Program-made: the position numbers and the translations under genes
In this document: piece by piece, positions 32,311 to 42,295 of the stretch
Position numbering within the stretch: position 1 is the stretch's first letter
Layout: each line of letters begins with the position of its first letter
Notes under the pieces: model-generated
What the model was told of the DNA's origin: nothing
Databases searched by the model: none
Seen by the model: only the letters and a program-made list of their open reading frames with translations
Origin: an uncultured Planktomarina sp.
Lineage (GTDB): Bacteria > Pseudomonadota > Alphaproteobacteria > Rhodobacterales > Rhodobacteraceae
Assembly: GCA_905182535.1 (NCBI GenBank)
Contig: CAJJBZ010000010.1
Coordinates: forward strand, 124,001-188,000
Reading direction: 5' to 3'
DNA length: 64,000 nucleotides

Positions 32311-33311
32311 CTAGATCAATTCACCCATAGCAACTGCCGTATCTGCCATGCGGTTTGAGAAAGCCCACTCATTGTCGTACCAAGACAAAACCCGCACCAA
32401 ATCGCCACCCATTATCAAGGTCTGATCGGCATGAAACACTGATGAATGTGGATCGTGGTTGAAATCAGAGGACACCAATGGCTCGTCAATTACGTCTAAC
32501 ACGCCCTTCAGAGGCCCCACTGCTGCAGCCTGCATCATCGTGGTGATCTCTGCAATATCGTATGTTGGCCTGCCTCAAAGGTTAAGTCTATAGCTGATAC
32601 ATTTGGAGTTGGGACACGGATAGCCACCCCATCTAACTTACCGTCCAATTCTGGAAGGACCAAACCCACAGCCTTAGCTGCTCCTGTGGTGGTCGGTATC
32701 ATAGATAGCGCTGCGGCGCGGCCACGATAGAGATCGTTATGAGGCCGATCTAATGTGGGCTGATCTCCGGTGTAGCTGTGGATTGTAGTCATTAAACCAC
32801 GTTTGATACCAATGTTGTCATGCAATACCTTGGCGATTGGCGCCAAACAGTTTGTGGTGCAAGATGCATTTGAAACGATTAAATCTTCGGCAGTTAAAGT
32901 GTTGTGGTTTACGCCATAGACAATGGTTTTATCAGCATCCCTTCCTGGGGCGGAGATCAAAACTCGCGATGAGCCATTGTCAAGATATGCCTGACAGTCT
33001 GCTTTTGATGTAAAAATACCTGTGCATTCCATTACCACATCAACATCGGACCACGGAAGATCAGCTGGGTTATGCATCGCCGTGACGCGTATTGGTCCTT
33101 TTCCTGCATCGATATAATCGTCGCCAAAGGTTATAATTGCTGGGAACCTACCATGAACGGAATCGTATTTAAGTAAATGAGCATTATTTTTAACAGGGCC
33201 TAAATCATTGATAGCGATTACTTCGATATCTGTACGATCAGACTCGATTATGGCTCTAAGTACATTGCGCCCGATACGGCCGAACCCATTGATTGCAACT
33301 TTTAACGTCAT
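32311..33311 (-). CDS. gap: Glyceraldehyde-3-phosphate dehydrogenase, copy 2 (frameshifted)
   Basis: NAD(P)-dependent GAPDH. Rossmann start INGFGRIGRNVLRA, catalytic cysteine in SNASCTTNCLAP, HSYTGDQPTLDRPH, and C-terminal VLSWYDNEWAFSNRM. A one-base loss near 32555 splits off the last 75 codons; the joined frame reads DIAEITTMMQAAAVG. ATG at 33311 begins MTLKVAINGFG. It is a tandem paralogue of the gene at 33532-34539; both keep the active site, so they may serve different cofactors or directions. Confidence 0.93.
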
Positions 33312-33531
33312 GTCTACTCCTAACCTAGATTTGATAGCGCTAACATCATAAGGACAACAGAAAGTCAACCGCTTGGACGGCATTCAAATATCAAGTAATT
33401 TACTAATTCATAAATTTGTCTGTCGACTAATTACCTTACAAAGAAGTCCTTTACGAGTAATTATATATTATTAACGCTATTGGATCCGGACTTATCCAAT
33501 CAAAAGGGGGATGGTGCATAGCATCTTTGGC

Positions 33532-34539
33532 TTAGGAGAGGTGACCCATTTTAGCTGCCAAGTCGGCCATCCGCACAGAAAAGCCCCATTCATTATCGTA
33601 CCATGATAGTACTCGCACAGTGGTGCCGCCAACTACTTTGGTCTGCTCTGGCGCAAAAATTGAAGACTGTGATGTGTGGTTGAAGTCGATGGACACCTTT
33701 GGGGCTGGGTCATACGCAAGGATGCCTGCCATGGATCCAGAGGCTGCGGCTTCGATGGCGGCATTCACCTCTTTCACCGATACGGACCGGGAGGCTTCGA
33801 ATGTCAGATCTACACAAGATACATTTGGAGTGGGCACACGAATGGCTGTTCCATCCAGTTTTCCAGCCATTTCTGGTAGAACTTCACCCAAAGCCTTGGC
33901 TGCTCCTGTGGATGTGGGTATGAGAGCCAAAGCGGCCGCTCGTGCACGGTAAAGGTCGTTGTGACGGCGGTCTAATGTGGGCTGATCGCCAGTATAACTG
34001 TGGATTGTAGTCATAATCCCACGTTCGATTCCAATGGCGTTATTGATGATCTTGGCGAGCGGGGCGAGGCAGTTGGTGGTGCACGAGGCGTTGGAGATCA
34101 TTGTGTCGCTGGCTAAAAGCATATGATCATTTGCCCCCAAAACAATTGTGCGGTCGACATTTTTGGCAGGCGCTGAGATCAGGACCTTTTTAGCACCTTG
34201 GGCGAGGTGAATTTTTGCAGTCTCACCATCGTTAAAATTTCCAGTGCATTCAAGAACTACATCAATACTGGACCAGTCCAGTTCGGCTGGGTTATAGGTA
34301 GAAAACATTTTAATTGGGCCAAGCCCAAGATTTAATGTTCCGTTACCGACAATAACCTCACTGGCCAAGCGGCCGTGTACGCTGTCATAACGCATCAAAT
34401 GGGCGCTTGTTTCCAGTGGTCCGGTTGCATTGATTTTAACAACCTTCACATCTGTTCGGCCACTTTCAACAATATGTGCTAAAATACAGCGCCCAATACG
34501 GCCGAAACCATTTATACCAATTTTTACAGCCACGATCAT
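33532..34539 (-). CDS. gap: Glyceraldehyde-3-phosphate dehydrogenase, copy 1
   Basis: Intact, about 335 residues from the ATG at 34539 (a GTG at 34533 is also possible). It contains INGFGRIGRCIL, SNASCTTNCLAP with the catalytic Cys, HSYTGDQPTLDRRH, and VLSWYDNEWGFSVRM. It lies between tkt and a second gap gene on the same strand, so it is likely central carbon metabolism (Calvin-independent pentose phosphate and glycolysis/gluconeogenesis) rather than a stray copy. Confidence 0.95.
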   Translation of the reverse strand: MIVAVKIGINGFGRIGRCILAHIVESGRTDVKVVKINATGPLETSAHLMRYDSVHGRLASEVIVGNGTLNLGLGPIKMFSTYNPAELDWSSIDVVLECTGNFNDGETAKIHLAQGAKKVLISAPAKNVDRTIVLGANDHMLLASDTMISNASCTTNCLAPLAKIINNAIGIERGIMTTIHSYTGDQPTLDRRHNDLYRARAAALALIPTSTGAAKALGEVLPEMAGKLDGTAIRVPTPNVSCVDLTFEASRSVSVKEVNAAIEAAASGSMAGILAYDPAPKVSIDFNHTSQSSIFAPEQTKVVGGTTVRVLSWYDNEWGFSVRMADLAAKMGHLS

Positions 34540-34686
34540 CACTCCTGAACTGATTTGAAGTTGGAATAACAAGGGTTGGTAGGTAAGGAAAGTTTAAAAC
34601 TATATTATTTTCAGCTTGTTAGCGAAAACATTTCTGTTAGCGATAACTGCTTGCGGTAACAAGTACGCCCAAACGTTAAACTTAAC

Positions 34687-34712
34687 AAAAAGGCTGCGAC
34701 ATTGCCGCAGCC
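34687..34712 (-). terminator. Rho-independent terminator of tkt
   Basis: GGCTGCG (34692-34698) pairs with CGCAGCC (34706-34712); on the minus strand the stem is followed by TTTTTG. It lies 10 nt past the true tkt stop at 34722, which supports the frameshift-corrected end of that gene. Confidence 0.85.
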
Positions 34713-34721
34713 CCATTACAT

Positions 34722-36733
34722 TCAGAGTAAGGATGTACTTTTAATAACGCCTTCAGCAGTGATTCCAAATTTTGATACAGACGCTCTGCAGGTGCAGAGG
34801 CACCAAAGCCACTCATGCCGATAAAGCCGGCCTTGGCCTCGCGGCCACGCTCGCCCAAAAGCCATTGGTCCCAGCCCATGCGCACAGCCGCTTCCACAGC
34901 CACACGCACAGCACCACCAGGCAAAATGCGCTTGCGATAAGCATCGTTTTGTTGGGTAAACAATTCCATACATGGCATGGACACAACCCGCGTCCCAATT
35001 CCCTCGGCTTGTAAAACCTCACGTGCCTGCATGGCCAAGGAGACTTCTGTACCTGTAGCCATTAAAATTGCTTGGCGTTTGCCTATTGATTCAGCCAAAA
35101 TATAAGCACCGCGTGCGCTCAGATTTACAGATTTATATTCTGTCCGCACTGCAGGCACGCCTTGGCGTGATAAAGCCATTACAGTAGGGGTGCTGGGCTG
35201 GCTCAATGCCACCTCCCAAGCTTCTGCTGTTTCGGTGACATCGGCGGGACGGAACACCAATGTGTTTGGAGTGGCGCGCGAAATAGCAAGATGCTCGACC
35301 GGTTGATGCGTTGGACCATCCTCGCCTAAACCAATGGAATCATGGGTCATCACAAATACCGTTGGAACCCCCATCAAGGCCGAAAGGCGCATAGCTCCCC
35401 GTGCATAGTCGGTGAAACACATGAATGTGCCCCCGTATGGACGAATACCGCCATGTAGCGCCATACCGTTCAGCGCCGCCGCCATGCCGTGCTCACGGAT
35501 GCCAAAATAGATATAGCGGCCGGCCCGGTTATCTGGATCAAAAATGCCCATATCATCGGTTTTTGTATTATTGGACCCTGTCAAATCAGCGGAGCCCCCC
35601 ACTGTTTCAGTCATTACAGGGTTGACAAATTTTAAAGTGTTCTCTGAGGCGGAGCGAGTAGCTATTTTCGGTAACTTTTCGGCAGCCTCTTTCTTCATGG
35701 TACGTATTACAGCGCCAAGTTTTTTGGGTGGTTCACCAGAGAATGCGCGGTTGAACTGGATTTGGCGTGTGCTAGACAGATCGGCAAATCGTGTTTCCCA
35801 TTCATCACGTTCTGATGCACCTCGCGCACCGATGGCTTCCCATGCTGCTTTCACATCTTTTGGAATTTCAAAAGTACCGTAGTTCCAACCGTAAGCAGCT
35901 TTAGCATCGGACAATTGTCCTGCGTCTGTCAAAGCGCCATGGCCTTTTGAAGTATCTTGTGCGGCATGGCCCAAGGCGATGTGGGTTTTGCATGCAATCA
36001 TGGAAGGCCTGTTGGTTTTGCGTGCCGCTGTTAGCGCATCATCAATGGCCTCAGGATCATGTCCATCAATGGCTTGCACATGCCAGCCTGAGGCCTTGAA
36101 ACGTTGGATTTGGTCGGTACGATCGGATAATTCAACCGTGCCGTCGATGGTAATATTATTATCATCCCAAAGCACTACCAAGTGTCCTAGCTCATGCCGA
36201 CCGGCAAGACCAATCGCTTCTTGGCTGATCCCCTCCATCAAACAGCCATCACCTGCTATGACATAAGTATTATGGTTCTGGATCTTTTTGCCGTAGGTGG
36301 CCCGCAAAATTTCTTCGGCTATGGCAAAGCCCACTGAATTTGCAAGCCCTTGGCCGAGTGGCCCCGTAGTCGTTTCTATACCTGTCGCGTGACCGTACTC
36401 TGGATGACCCGCCGTTTTGGCACCCCATTGGCGAAAATTTTTAATCTCGTTGAGTGGCATGTCTGCATAGCCCGTGAGGTGCAGCAGAGAGTATAGCAAC
36501 ATGGAGCCATGACCAGCAGACAGAATGAACCGATCTCGATCTGGCCAATGTGGCGCAGCGGCATCAAATTTAAGATGCTTTCCGAAAAGGACTGTCGCCA
36601 CATCGGCCATTCCCATGGCCATGCCAGAGTGTCCGGAATTGGCGGCCGCAACAGCGTCGAGGGTCAGCGCGCGAATGGCGGCGGCCTTTTTCCAGTGTTC
36701 AGGGTTCTTGGCGGCGAGTGCTTTGAGATCCAC
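34722..36733 (-). CDS. tkt: Transketolase (frameshifted near C-terminus)
   Basis: ThDP-dependent two-carbon transfer in the pentose phosphate pathway. ThDP/Mg motif [30 protein letters not shown] at the N-terminus, [18 protein letters not shown] and the C-terminal [12 protein letters not shown]. The uncorrected frame runs to 34682 with a nonsense tail. Adding one A to the AAAA run near 34770 gives the expected [10 protein letters not shown] and a stop at 34722, immediately before the terminator. About 671 residues. Confidence 0.95.
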
Positions 36734-36933
36734 GGTAATAACTTTCTATTTGGTCTAAAGTTGATGCTTCCTATCAAGTGAAGAGGGAATATCAAGTAAA
36801 CTAGTCCATTTCTTATAAATTGTTTAGCCACTGTGGTCTTGGACCTTAGGTAAGTTTTCACATACGTTAATACTAAAGGTGCCCGATTCGAGCTATGCTC
36901 TTTTTGTGGTTTGTAGGGTTTGAAGGAAAAGTT

Positions 36934-37493
36934 ATGAATGATATTTTAGTTCAAATTATGCCGCTTATGCGCTGTTACGAATTTCAAACGCGGCCGAAAC
37001 ACTCTCAATAACAAAGACCTGGGGCGCTGAGGCGCCAGTATTAGACCCGAAAACTGAGGCTAATGAAGCCTTGGAGGCTATGGTTCCCTCAGCAGATTTT
37101 TATGAAATTCAAGCTGAGTTGACCGATGCTCGTGAGAAGTTCACCGAGCAAGCAAGCCAGATCGTCGAGCTCACCCAAGCTTTAGAAGCCGACCGCACTC
37201 CTCAGGTTCAGGGATCATCCGGCGCAGACCGATATAATTACTATCTAGTGGAGGAGGTTTCAGAGCTTGAGGCTAAATTGTCGCAAGTGGCCCAATCCAA
37301 CGCACAATTGCGTGTGGCTAACCAAAATTTGCGGGATGCCAACGCTAAGGGGGTTGGCGATTCAGGGCTGATCAATTTTGGCCTGCAAGCAGAAATTAAT
37401 AGTTTAACTGCAGAGCGTGCGGCTGATGCTGCCCAGATGCAGTTACTGATCACAGCTTTAACAAATGCCACTGAGGAGCCACAGGATGCCTGA
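36934..37493 (+). CDS. Coiled-coil hypothetical protein upstream of zapA (frameshifted)
   Basis: About 186 residues when joined. The start MNDILV is followed within a few codons by a frame change near 36947 into NYAAYALLRISNAAETLS. A long helical coiled-coil region then covers about residues 55-180 (FYEIQAELTDAREKF, EVSELEAKLSQVAQSN). No known domain recognised. It overlaps the zapA start by 8 nt, so it is probably translated together with ZapA and may take part in cell division; that is inference from position. Confidence 0.7.
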
Positions 37494-37890
37494 AGTAACT
37501 ATTAAAATAGGTGAACGACCTTTTACAGTTTCCTGCCCTGATGGCGAGGAGAGCCAGTTGGAGGCTGCACGAGCCATATTGAATGCAGAAGCCCAAGTCT
37601 TGGTGGCTCATGCTGGTCGGATGCCGGAGCCTCAAATGCTATTGATGTCGGGCCTGATGCTTGCAGATCGCGCTATCACATTGGAAAATAGGGTGAAGGT
37701 AGCAGAGGCTGAAGTTGAGAGAGTAAAACAAACCTTAAAAGATAGTTCTCTGTGGATCAGAACTGTAACGAAGGAAGTTGAAGTCCCAACCATACCATCC
37801 TCTCTTCTTGACAGTCTCGCAGAGCTATCAGCGCGTGCCGAAGCTGCAGCGGATAATTTAGAAGAAAAAGCAGCCAAGCCCGCCGTGTAA
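37486..37890 (+). CDS. zapA: Cell division protein ZapA
   Basis: Intact, 134 residues. ZapA bundles FtsZ filaments at the division ring. The N-terminal PEVTIKIGERPFTVSC and EAARAILNAEAQ match the ZapA globular domain. A helical coiled coil (about residues 60-90) follows, with an extra C-terminal tail rich in Ala and Glu. The ATG at 37486 lies inside the end of the upstream coiled-coil gene. Confidence 0.88.
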   Translation: MPEVTIKIGERPFTVSCPDGEESQLEAARAILNAEAQVLVAHAGRMPEPQMLLMSGLMLADRAITLENRVKVAEAEVERVKQTLKDSSLWIRTVTKEVEVPTIPSSLLDSLAELSARAEAAADNLEEKAAKPAV

Positions 37891-37907
37891 CGGGCCTAAC
37901 CATCGAA

Positions 37908-38273
37908 TCACTCTGCCAAATTTGCTTTCCGAATTTCTTCGGCGGCGTTTTTGTTGTAATGCACACCATTTTCAGACAACATACCGTCAAACTCGCCTGA
38001 TAATGTCATGTCCCGGATTATATCACAGCCGCCAATGAACTCACCTTTTACATAAAGCTGTGGAATGGTTGGCCAATCCGAATACTCCTTGATGCCTTGA
38101 CGCACAGAATCATCCGCCAAGACGTTCACATCTTTATACTCAACGCCCATGTAGTTCAGGATTCCAGCAATTTGGCTTGAAAAGCCACATTGTGGCATCG
38201 TGGCGGTACCTTTCATAAACAGTACAACATCGTTGGATGTTACTGTTTCGCGAATTTGATCTTCAGAACTCAT
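37908..38273 (-). CDS. grxD: Monothiol glutaredoxin (Grx4 family)
   Basis: Intact, 121 residues from MSSEDQIRE. CGFS-type glutaredoxin that carries a glutathione-coordinated [2Fe-2S] cluster, with MPQCGFSSQ as the active site, WPTIPQLYVKGEFIGG (cis-Pro and glutathione site) and CDI. The frame stays open upstream to beyond 38357, but the family start is at 38273. Close to bolA on the same strand: Grx-BolA pairs form heterodimers in iron regulation, so a shared role is expected. Confidence 0.95.
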   Translation of the reverse strand: MSSEDQIRETVTSNDVVLFMKGTATMPQCGFSSQIAGILNYMGVEYKDVNVLADDSVRQGIKEYSDWPTIPQLYVKGEFIGGCDIIRDMTLSGEFDGMLSENGVHYNKNAAEEIRKANLAE

Positions 38274-38439
38274 CTTTTGACCTTTTATCTTTGGGCACAA
38301 ATTGCTGTGCGTATTTCTGTGGGTTCTTTGGAACCCTAAAATTGCCTGAATGTCCACCTCTAGAAAAGTAATCCACTCGAACTTCGTGGTCTCCGTCGGC
38401 GGGCAGACTGCCGTGACTTTGATCTTTTTTTCTAACCAA
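38263..38439 (-). CDS. Possible small ORF coupled to grxD, unrecognised
   Basis: A reading frame of 58 codons is open between a TAG at 38440-38442 and a TGA at 38263-38265. Its stop overlaps the first codons of grxD. It has no ATG; the first possible start is TTG at 38439 with no clear ribosome binding site. The protein is basic and hydrophilic (DGDHEVRVDYFSRGGHSG, VPKNPQKYAQQF), more protein-like than a random frame. Given the many indels here it may be the 3' part of a real gene whose start is frameshifted. Function unknown. Confidence 0.3.
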   Translation of the reverse strand: MVRKKDQSHGSLPADGDHEVRVDYFSRGGHSGNFRVPKNPQKYAQQFVPKDKRSKDEF

Positions 38440-38512
38440 CTAGATAGTGCGGATGAACAGTATAGCTAGAATTACAATTTAGACATAGGAAATTGGCCCC
38501 TAGTTGGACATA

Positions 38513-38755
38513 TTAGCCTGGTATCTTTGTGGTTAGAGCCAAGGCGTGCAACTCGCCATGTGCACCATCCATTTTACCTTTGAGAGCGGCATAAACGGCA
38601 CGGTGCTGTTGCACCATATTTTTACCAACAAAGCTGACATCTGTGACCTCGGCAGCGTAGTGATTGCCATCTCCCGCGAGATCCGTGATCGTTATCACCG
38701 CATCCGGGAAGCTTTCCTGAATAAGGCTTTTGATGTCATTTGCTGCTATGGCCAT
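38513..38755 (-). CDS. bolA: BolA family protein
   Basis: Intact, 80 residues. Small BolA/IbaG-type protein with the class II KH-like fold; VGKNMVQQHRAVYAALK carries the conserved His that co-ligates an Fe-S cluster with monothiol glutaredoxin. Found 240 nt upstream of grxD on the same strand. Confidence 0.93.
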   Translation of the reverse strand: MAIAANDIKSLIQESFPDAVITITDLAGDGNHYAAEVTDVSFVGKNMVQQHRAVYAALKGKMDGAHGELHALALTTKIPG

Positions 38756-38808
38756 TGTTTTAATCCTGATTACTTATAAACAAAAAGTAGACTGCGTGGC
38801 GTATGATT

Positions 38809-40968
38809 TCAAGTGACTGCTGCTGCAAAGCTGCTACGAAAAATTTTGCTTAATTCTGCTAGCTCAGCTTGAGAGCTGCCAAACCGTACCTGAGTACCGC
38901 CAAATGATCCAACACACGCCACAGGGACCCCAGATTTTCCGGCGGCGGCCATAAGCGCCTCCGCTTGATCGAAGTTACAGGCTACTAGATAGCGGGCCTG
39001 GTCTTCGCCAAACAACTCGGCCGTATCTTCACTATCTAAGCTTACTCCGACACAGGCTTCTTCCGCCATCTCAAATGCAGCAAGTGCCAATCCACCGTCA
39101 GAAATATCTGTGCAGGCGGTTACCCATGCTGCATTCTCCAGGATGAATTCACCGTGCTTTTTCTCTGCCACTAGATCGACAGGTGGGGCGTCGCCCTCAA
39201 CTCGGTTAAACACTTCAGCTAAAAGCGCGGATTGACCCAAATGCCCAAGAGCTTCGCCGATCAATATAGCCATATGACCTTCACGGGCCACGCCAACAAT
39301 TGCGTCTTCAGTATTGGTGATCAGACCTACTGCTCCGATTGTTGGAGTCGGTAAAATACTGGAGCCATCGGTTTCATTATATAAAGATACATTACCTGAG
39401 ACGATCGGCATGTCCAAGGCGGCTACTGCTGCACCAATACCTTTAATAGCGCCCACAAATTGCCCCATAACCTCTGGTTTTTCTGGATTGCCAAAATTTA
39501 AGTTGTCTGTAGTGGCTAAGGGTAGGGCGCCCACGGCTATAAGATTGCGATAAGCTTCTGCTACGGCTTGCTTGCCGCCCTCAAAAGGGTTTGCGGCTAC
39601 GTAGCGTGGGGTCACGTCTGAGGTAAAGGCCAGTGCTTTCGGCGTACCATGAACGCGTACAATACCTGAACCAAAGCCTGGAGTGCGTAGGCTATCAGCC
39701 ATGACTTGGCTATCATATTGCTCATAAACCCACTGTTTCGCAGCATAATTTGGGCATGAAATTAGTATTTTTAATCCATCAATGGCATCAATTTGCGGCA
39801 CATCGCCCAGAGGATCGGCCACAGGAGTTTCCACCCATGGGCGGTCATATTCTGGCGCTGTACCAGATAGGGCTTTTAGGGGTAGATCGGCTTTGATCTC
39901 ACCGTTCAACACAATCAAGAAGCGGTCTTCGGCAATAGTTTCGCCTACGATAGCAAAATCTAAGTCCCATTTATCGAATACTGCTTTCGCAACATCTTCC
40001 AGCTCGGGCTTTAACACCATTAGCATCCGCTCTTGGGATTCTGACAGCATCATCTCGTAGGCAGTCATATTTAGTTCACGTGTTGGAACTTTTTCTAAAT
40101 CTAACCGAACGCCTAAATTGCCCTTGTCACCCATCTCAACCGCAGAACACGTCAGACCAGCGGCACCCATGTCCTGAATGGAAACCACCGCTCCAGTAAG
40201 CATAAGCTCTAGGGTCGCCTCCATTAGACGTTTTTCTGTGAACGGATCGCCAACTTGTACGGTAGGGCGCTTGTCTTCGATGGTGTCATCAAATTCTGCA
40301 CTAGCCATGGTTGCTCCGCCAACGCCGTCACGACCGGTTTTCGCGCCTAGGTATACCACAGGCATACCAACACCTGAGGCTGCGGAATAAAAAATCTTAT
40401 CGGTTTCAGCAAGTCCGGCTGCAAAAGCATTGACCAAGCAATTTCCATTATACGCAGGATCAAACCGAACCTCACCTCCGATTGTTGGAACGCCAAAGCA
40501 ATTCCCGTATCCGCCGACCCCAGCCACAACGCCTGCAACCAGTGATTTAGTTTTTGGGTGGTCAGGGCTGCCGAAAGACAGGGAGTTCATCGCCGCAATT
40601 GGACGTGCTCCCATGGTGAACACATCGCGCAAAATACCACCAACACCAGTGGCGGCACCTTGGTAGGGTTCAATGTAACTCGGATGGTTGTGGCTTTCCA
40701 TTTTAAAAATCACCGCTTGCCCGTCGCCGATATCTACAACACCCGCATTTTCGCCAGGACCGCAAATCACTTGTGGCCCTTCAGTTGGCAAAGTGCGCAA
40801 CCATTTCTTTGATGATTTGTAAGAACAATGCTCGTTCCACATGGCTGAGAAGATACCCATCTCTGTAAAAGACGGAGCACGGCCAATTATTATTAGAATT
40901 TGTGCATATTCTTCTGGGCTCAGCCCATGTTTGGCAATTAGGTCAGGCGTAATTACTGGATCTTGCAA
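38809..40968 (-). CDS. purL: Phosphoribosylformylglycinamidine synthase subunit PurL
   Basis: Intact, 719 residues, the small-type PurL that works with PurS and PurQ. It makes FGAM from FGAR with ATP and glutamine-derived ammonia. It shows the N-terminal [37 protein letters not shown] with the ATP and Mg site, the [15 protein letters not shown] loop and [11 protein letters not shown]. Located upstream of bolA and grxD on the same strand. Confidence 0.97.
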   Translation of the reverse strand: MQDPVITPDLIAKHGLSPEEYAQILIIIGRAPSFTEMGIFSAMWNEHCSYKSSKKWLRTLPTEGPQVICGPGENAGVVDIGDGQAVIFKMESHNHPSYIEPYQGAATGVGGILRDVFTMGARPIAAMNSLSFGSPDHPKTKSLVAGVVAGVGGYGNCFGVPTIGGEVRFDPAYNGNCLVNAFAAGLAETDKIFYSAASGVGMPVVYLGAKTGRDGVGGATMASAEFDDTIEDKRPTVQVGDPFTEKRLMEATLELMLTGAVVSIQDMGAAGLTCSAVEMGDKGNLGVRLDLEKVPTRELNMTAYEMMLSESQERMLMVLKPELEDVAKAVFDKWDLDFAIVGETIAEDRFLIVLNGEIKADLPLKALSGTAPEYDRPWVETPVADPLGDVPQIDAIDGLKILISCPNYAAKQWVYEQYDSQVMADSLRTPGFGSGIVRVHGTPKALAFTSDVTPRYVAANPFEGGKQAVAEAYRNLIAVGALPLATTDNLNFGNPEKPEVMGQFVGAIKGIGAAVAALDMPIVSGNVSLYNETDGSSILPTPTIGAVGLITNTEDAIVGVAREGHMAILIGEALGHLGQSALLAEVFNRVEGDAPPVDLVAEKKHGEFILENAAWVTACTDISDGGLALAAFEMAEEACVGVSLDSEDTAELFGEDQARYLVACNFDQAEALMAAAGKSGVPVACVGSFGGTQVRFGSSQAELAELSKIFRSSFAAAVT

Positions 40969-41100
40969 GCTGTTATCCCTTAATGCTCAAATTTAATCTT
41001 TGATACGAAGAAATTGGGGTGGGGGAAAGGTTGGAATAGTTTTTAAATGCCGCAATTGGGTAAAAGCTGCAGGAAGTTTGTAAAACGCCGCTTACTGAAT

Positions 41101-41126
41101 AAAAAAATACCGGGCACAAGGCCCGG
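41101..41126 (-). terminator. Rho-independent terminator downstream of a LysR gene
   Basis: CCGGGC (41110-41115) and GCCCGG (41121-41126) form a strong stem with a 5-nt loop; on the minus strand a tail of TATTTTTTT follows. It lies about 130 nt past the LysR stop. The space between holds a short open minus-strand frame ending KGRRHAAD that I cannot identify. Confidence 0.8.
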
Positions 41127-41254
41127 CATAAGTTCAACAGGGAGATTTCAATCAGCAGCATGTCTGCGGCCTTTTTCAACTACCCTGTTAGTAACCTGTG
41201 TTTGCACTGGCAAGATATCGAATTTGCAAACCCGCTATGCAACAGATGCATAGC

Positions 41255-42163
41255 CTAACTCGCTTCCTTGTTATCACGGTCAGCGCGGCGGCGAGCGATA
41301 ATCTCATCCTGTACAAAATCTCTAAACGCAGCGATTCTGCGAGAATGACGGAGCTCTTCTGGGTAGGCTAGGAATACTGGTACTTCTGCATTTTCTATTT
41401 CCGGTAACACACGCACCAAGTCTGGAAAATCATGGGTGACATAGTCCGGCAAGACACCTATCCCAAGATTGTTGATCACTCCTTGCAAAACCCCAAAGTA
41501 ATTGTTCACTGTTAGGGTCGATTGTGGATGATAGCCTATTAATTTCTGAACTAAAGTAGCGCCTACAGCGACCTGTGGTGCGTTTGGATTTTGGCAAATT
41601 AAACGATGTTTTACAACATCGCCGAGTGTTTGAGGTTGGCCGCGTTTTTCCAAATAGTCAGCACTGGCATACAGCCGCATTTGAACTGACATCAAACGTT
41701 TGCGGATCAAGTCAGCTTGACTAGGTTCCTTCATCCTAATGGCCACGTCTGCCTCACGCATTGGTAAGTCAAGGACGCGTTCTTCGAGCATCAAATCAAC
41801 ATTAAGATCTGGGTATTTTTCGTAAAGCTGCGGCAAACGTGGAGCAAGCCATAGGGTACCAAAACCCGTTGTAGTGGTTACCCGCAGCTCGCCGTAGACT
41901 TCATCCTCACTATCACGAATTCGGGCTGCAGCTGCGTCTAGACGTTTAGTCATAGCGCGGGTGGCCTCAAACAGTAATTCACCTTGCTCGGTGAGGATTA
42001 ACCCACGAGCATGCCTGTGAAATAGAATAGCATCCAGAGATTCTTCCAGGGCACGCACCTGACGGGAGACAGCAGATTGTGAGAGGTGCAATGTATCACC
42101 CGCATGAGTTAATGAACCAACATCTGCGACAGCATGGAAAATTCTTAGTTTGTCCCAATCCAT
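41255..42163 (-). CDS. LysR-family transcriptional regulator
   Basis: Intact, 302 residues from MDWDKLRIF. N-terminal winged HTH (GSLTHAGDTLHLSQSAVSRQVRALE) and a type 2 periplasmic-binding effector domain. The wing LFHRHARGLILTEQG and the VTTTTGFGTLWLAPRLP segment are typical. The effector is unknown. It is divergent from the indolepyruvate oxidoreductase gene with about 130 bp between, so that gene may be its target. An in-frame ATG six codons upstream is less likely. Confidence 0.93.
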   Translation of the reverse strand: MDWDKLRIFHAVADVGSLTHAGDTLHLSQSAVSRQVRALEESLDAILFHRHARGLILTEQGELLFEATRAMTKRLDAAAARIRDSEDEVYGELRVTTTTGFGTLWLAPRLPQLYEKYPDLNVDLMLEERVLDLPMREADVAIRMKEPSQADLIRKRLMSVQMRLYASADYLEKRGQPQTLGDVVKHRLICQNPNAPQVAVGATLVQKLIGYHPQSTLTVNNYFGVLQGVINNLGIGVLPDYVTHDFPDLVRVLPEIENAEVPVFLAYPEELRHSRRIAAFRDFVQDEIIARRRADRDNKEAS

Positions 42164-42295
42164 AGTATCACCCCAAATCATTTTACTCTAAACTGATAAC
42201 ACTGGATTTGACGGCGGGTCACGGAGTTTTTCGTTGTTAGGGCATAGTTTTTGACCTAAAATAGCTTTTAAATGAATTTAAGGGGTCCAGCGATC

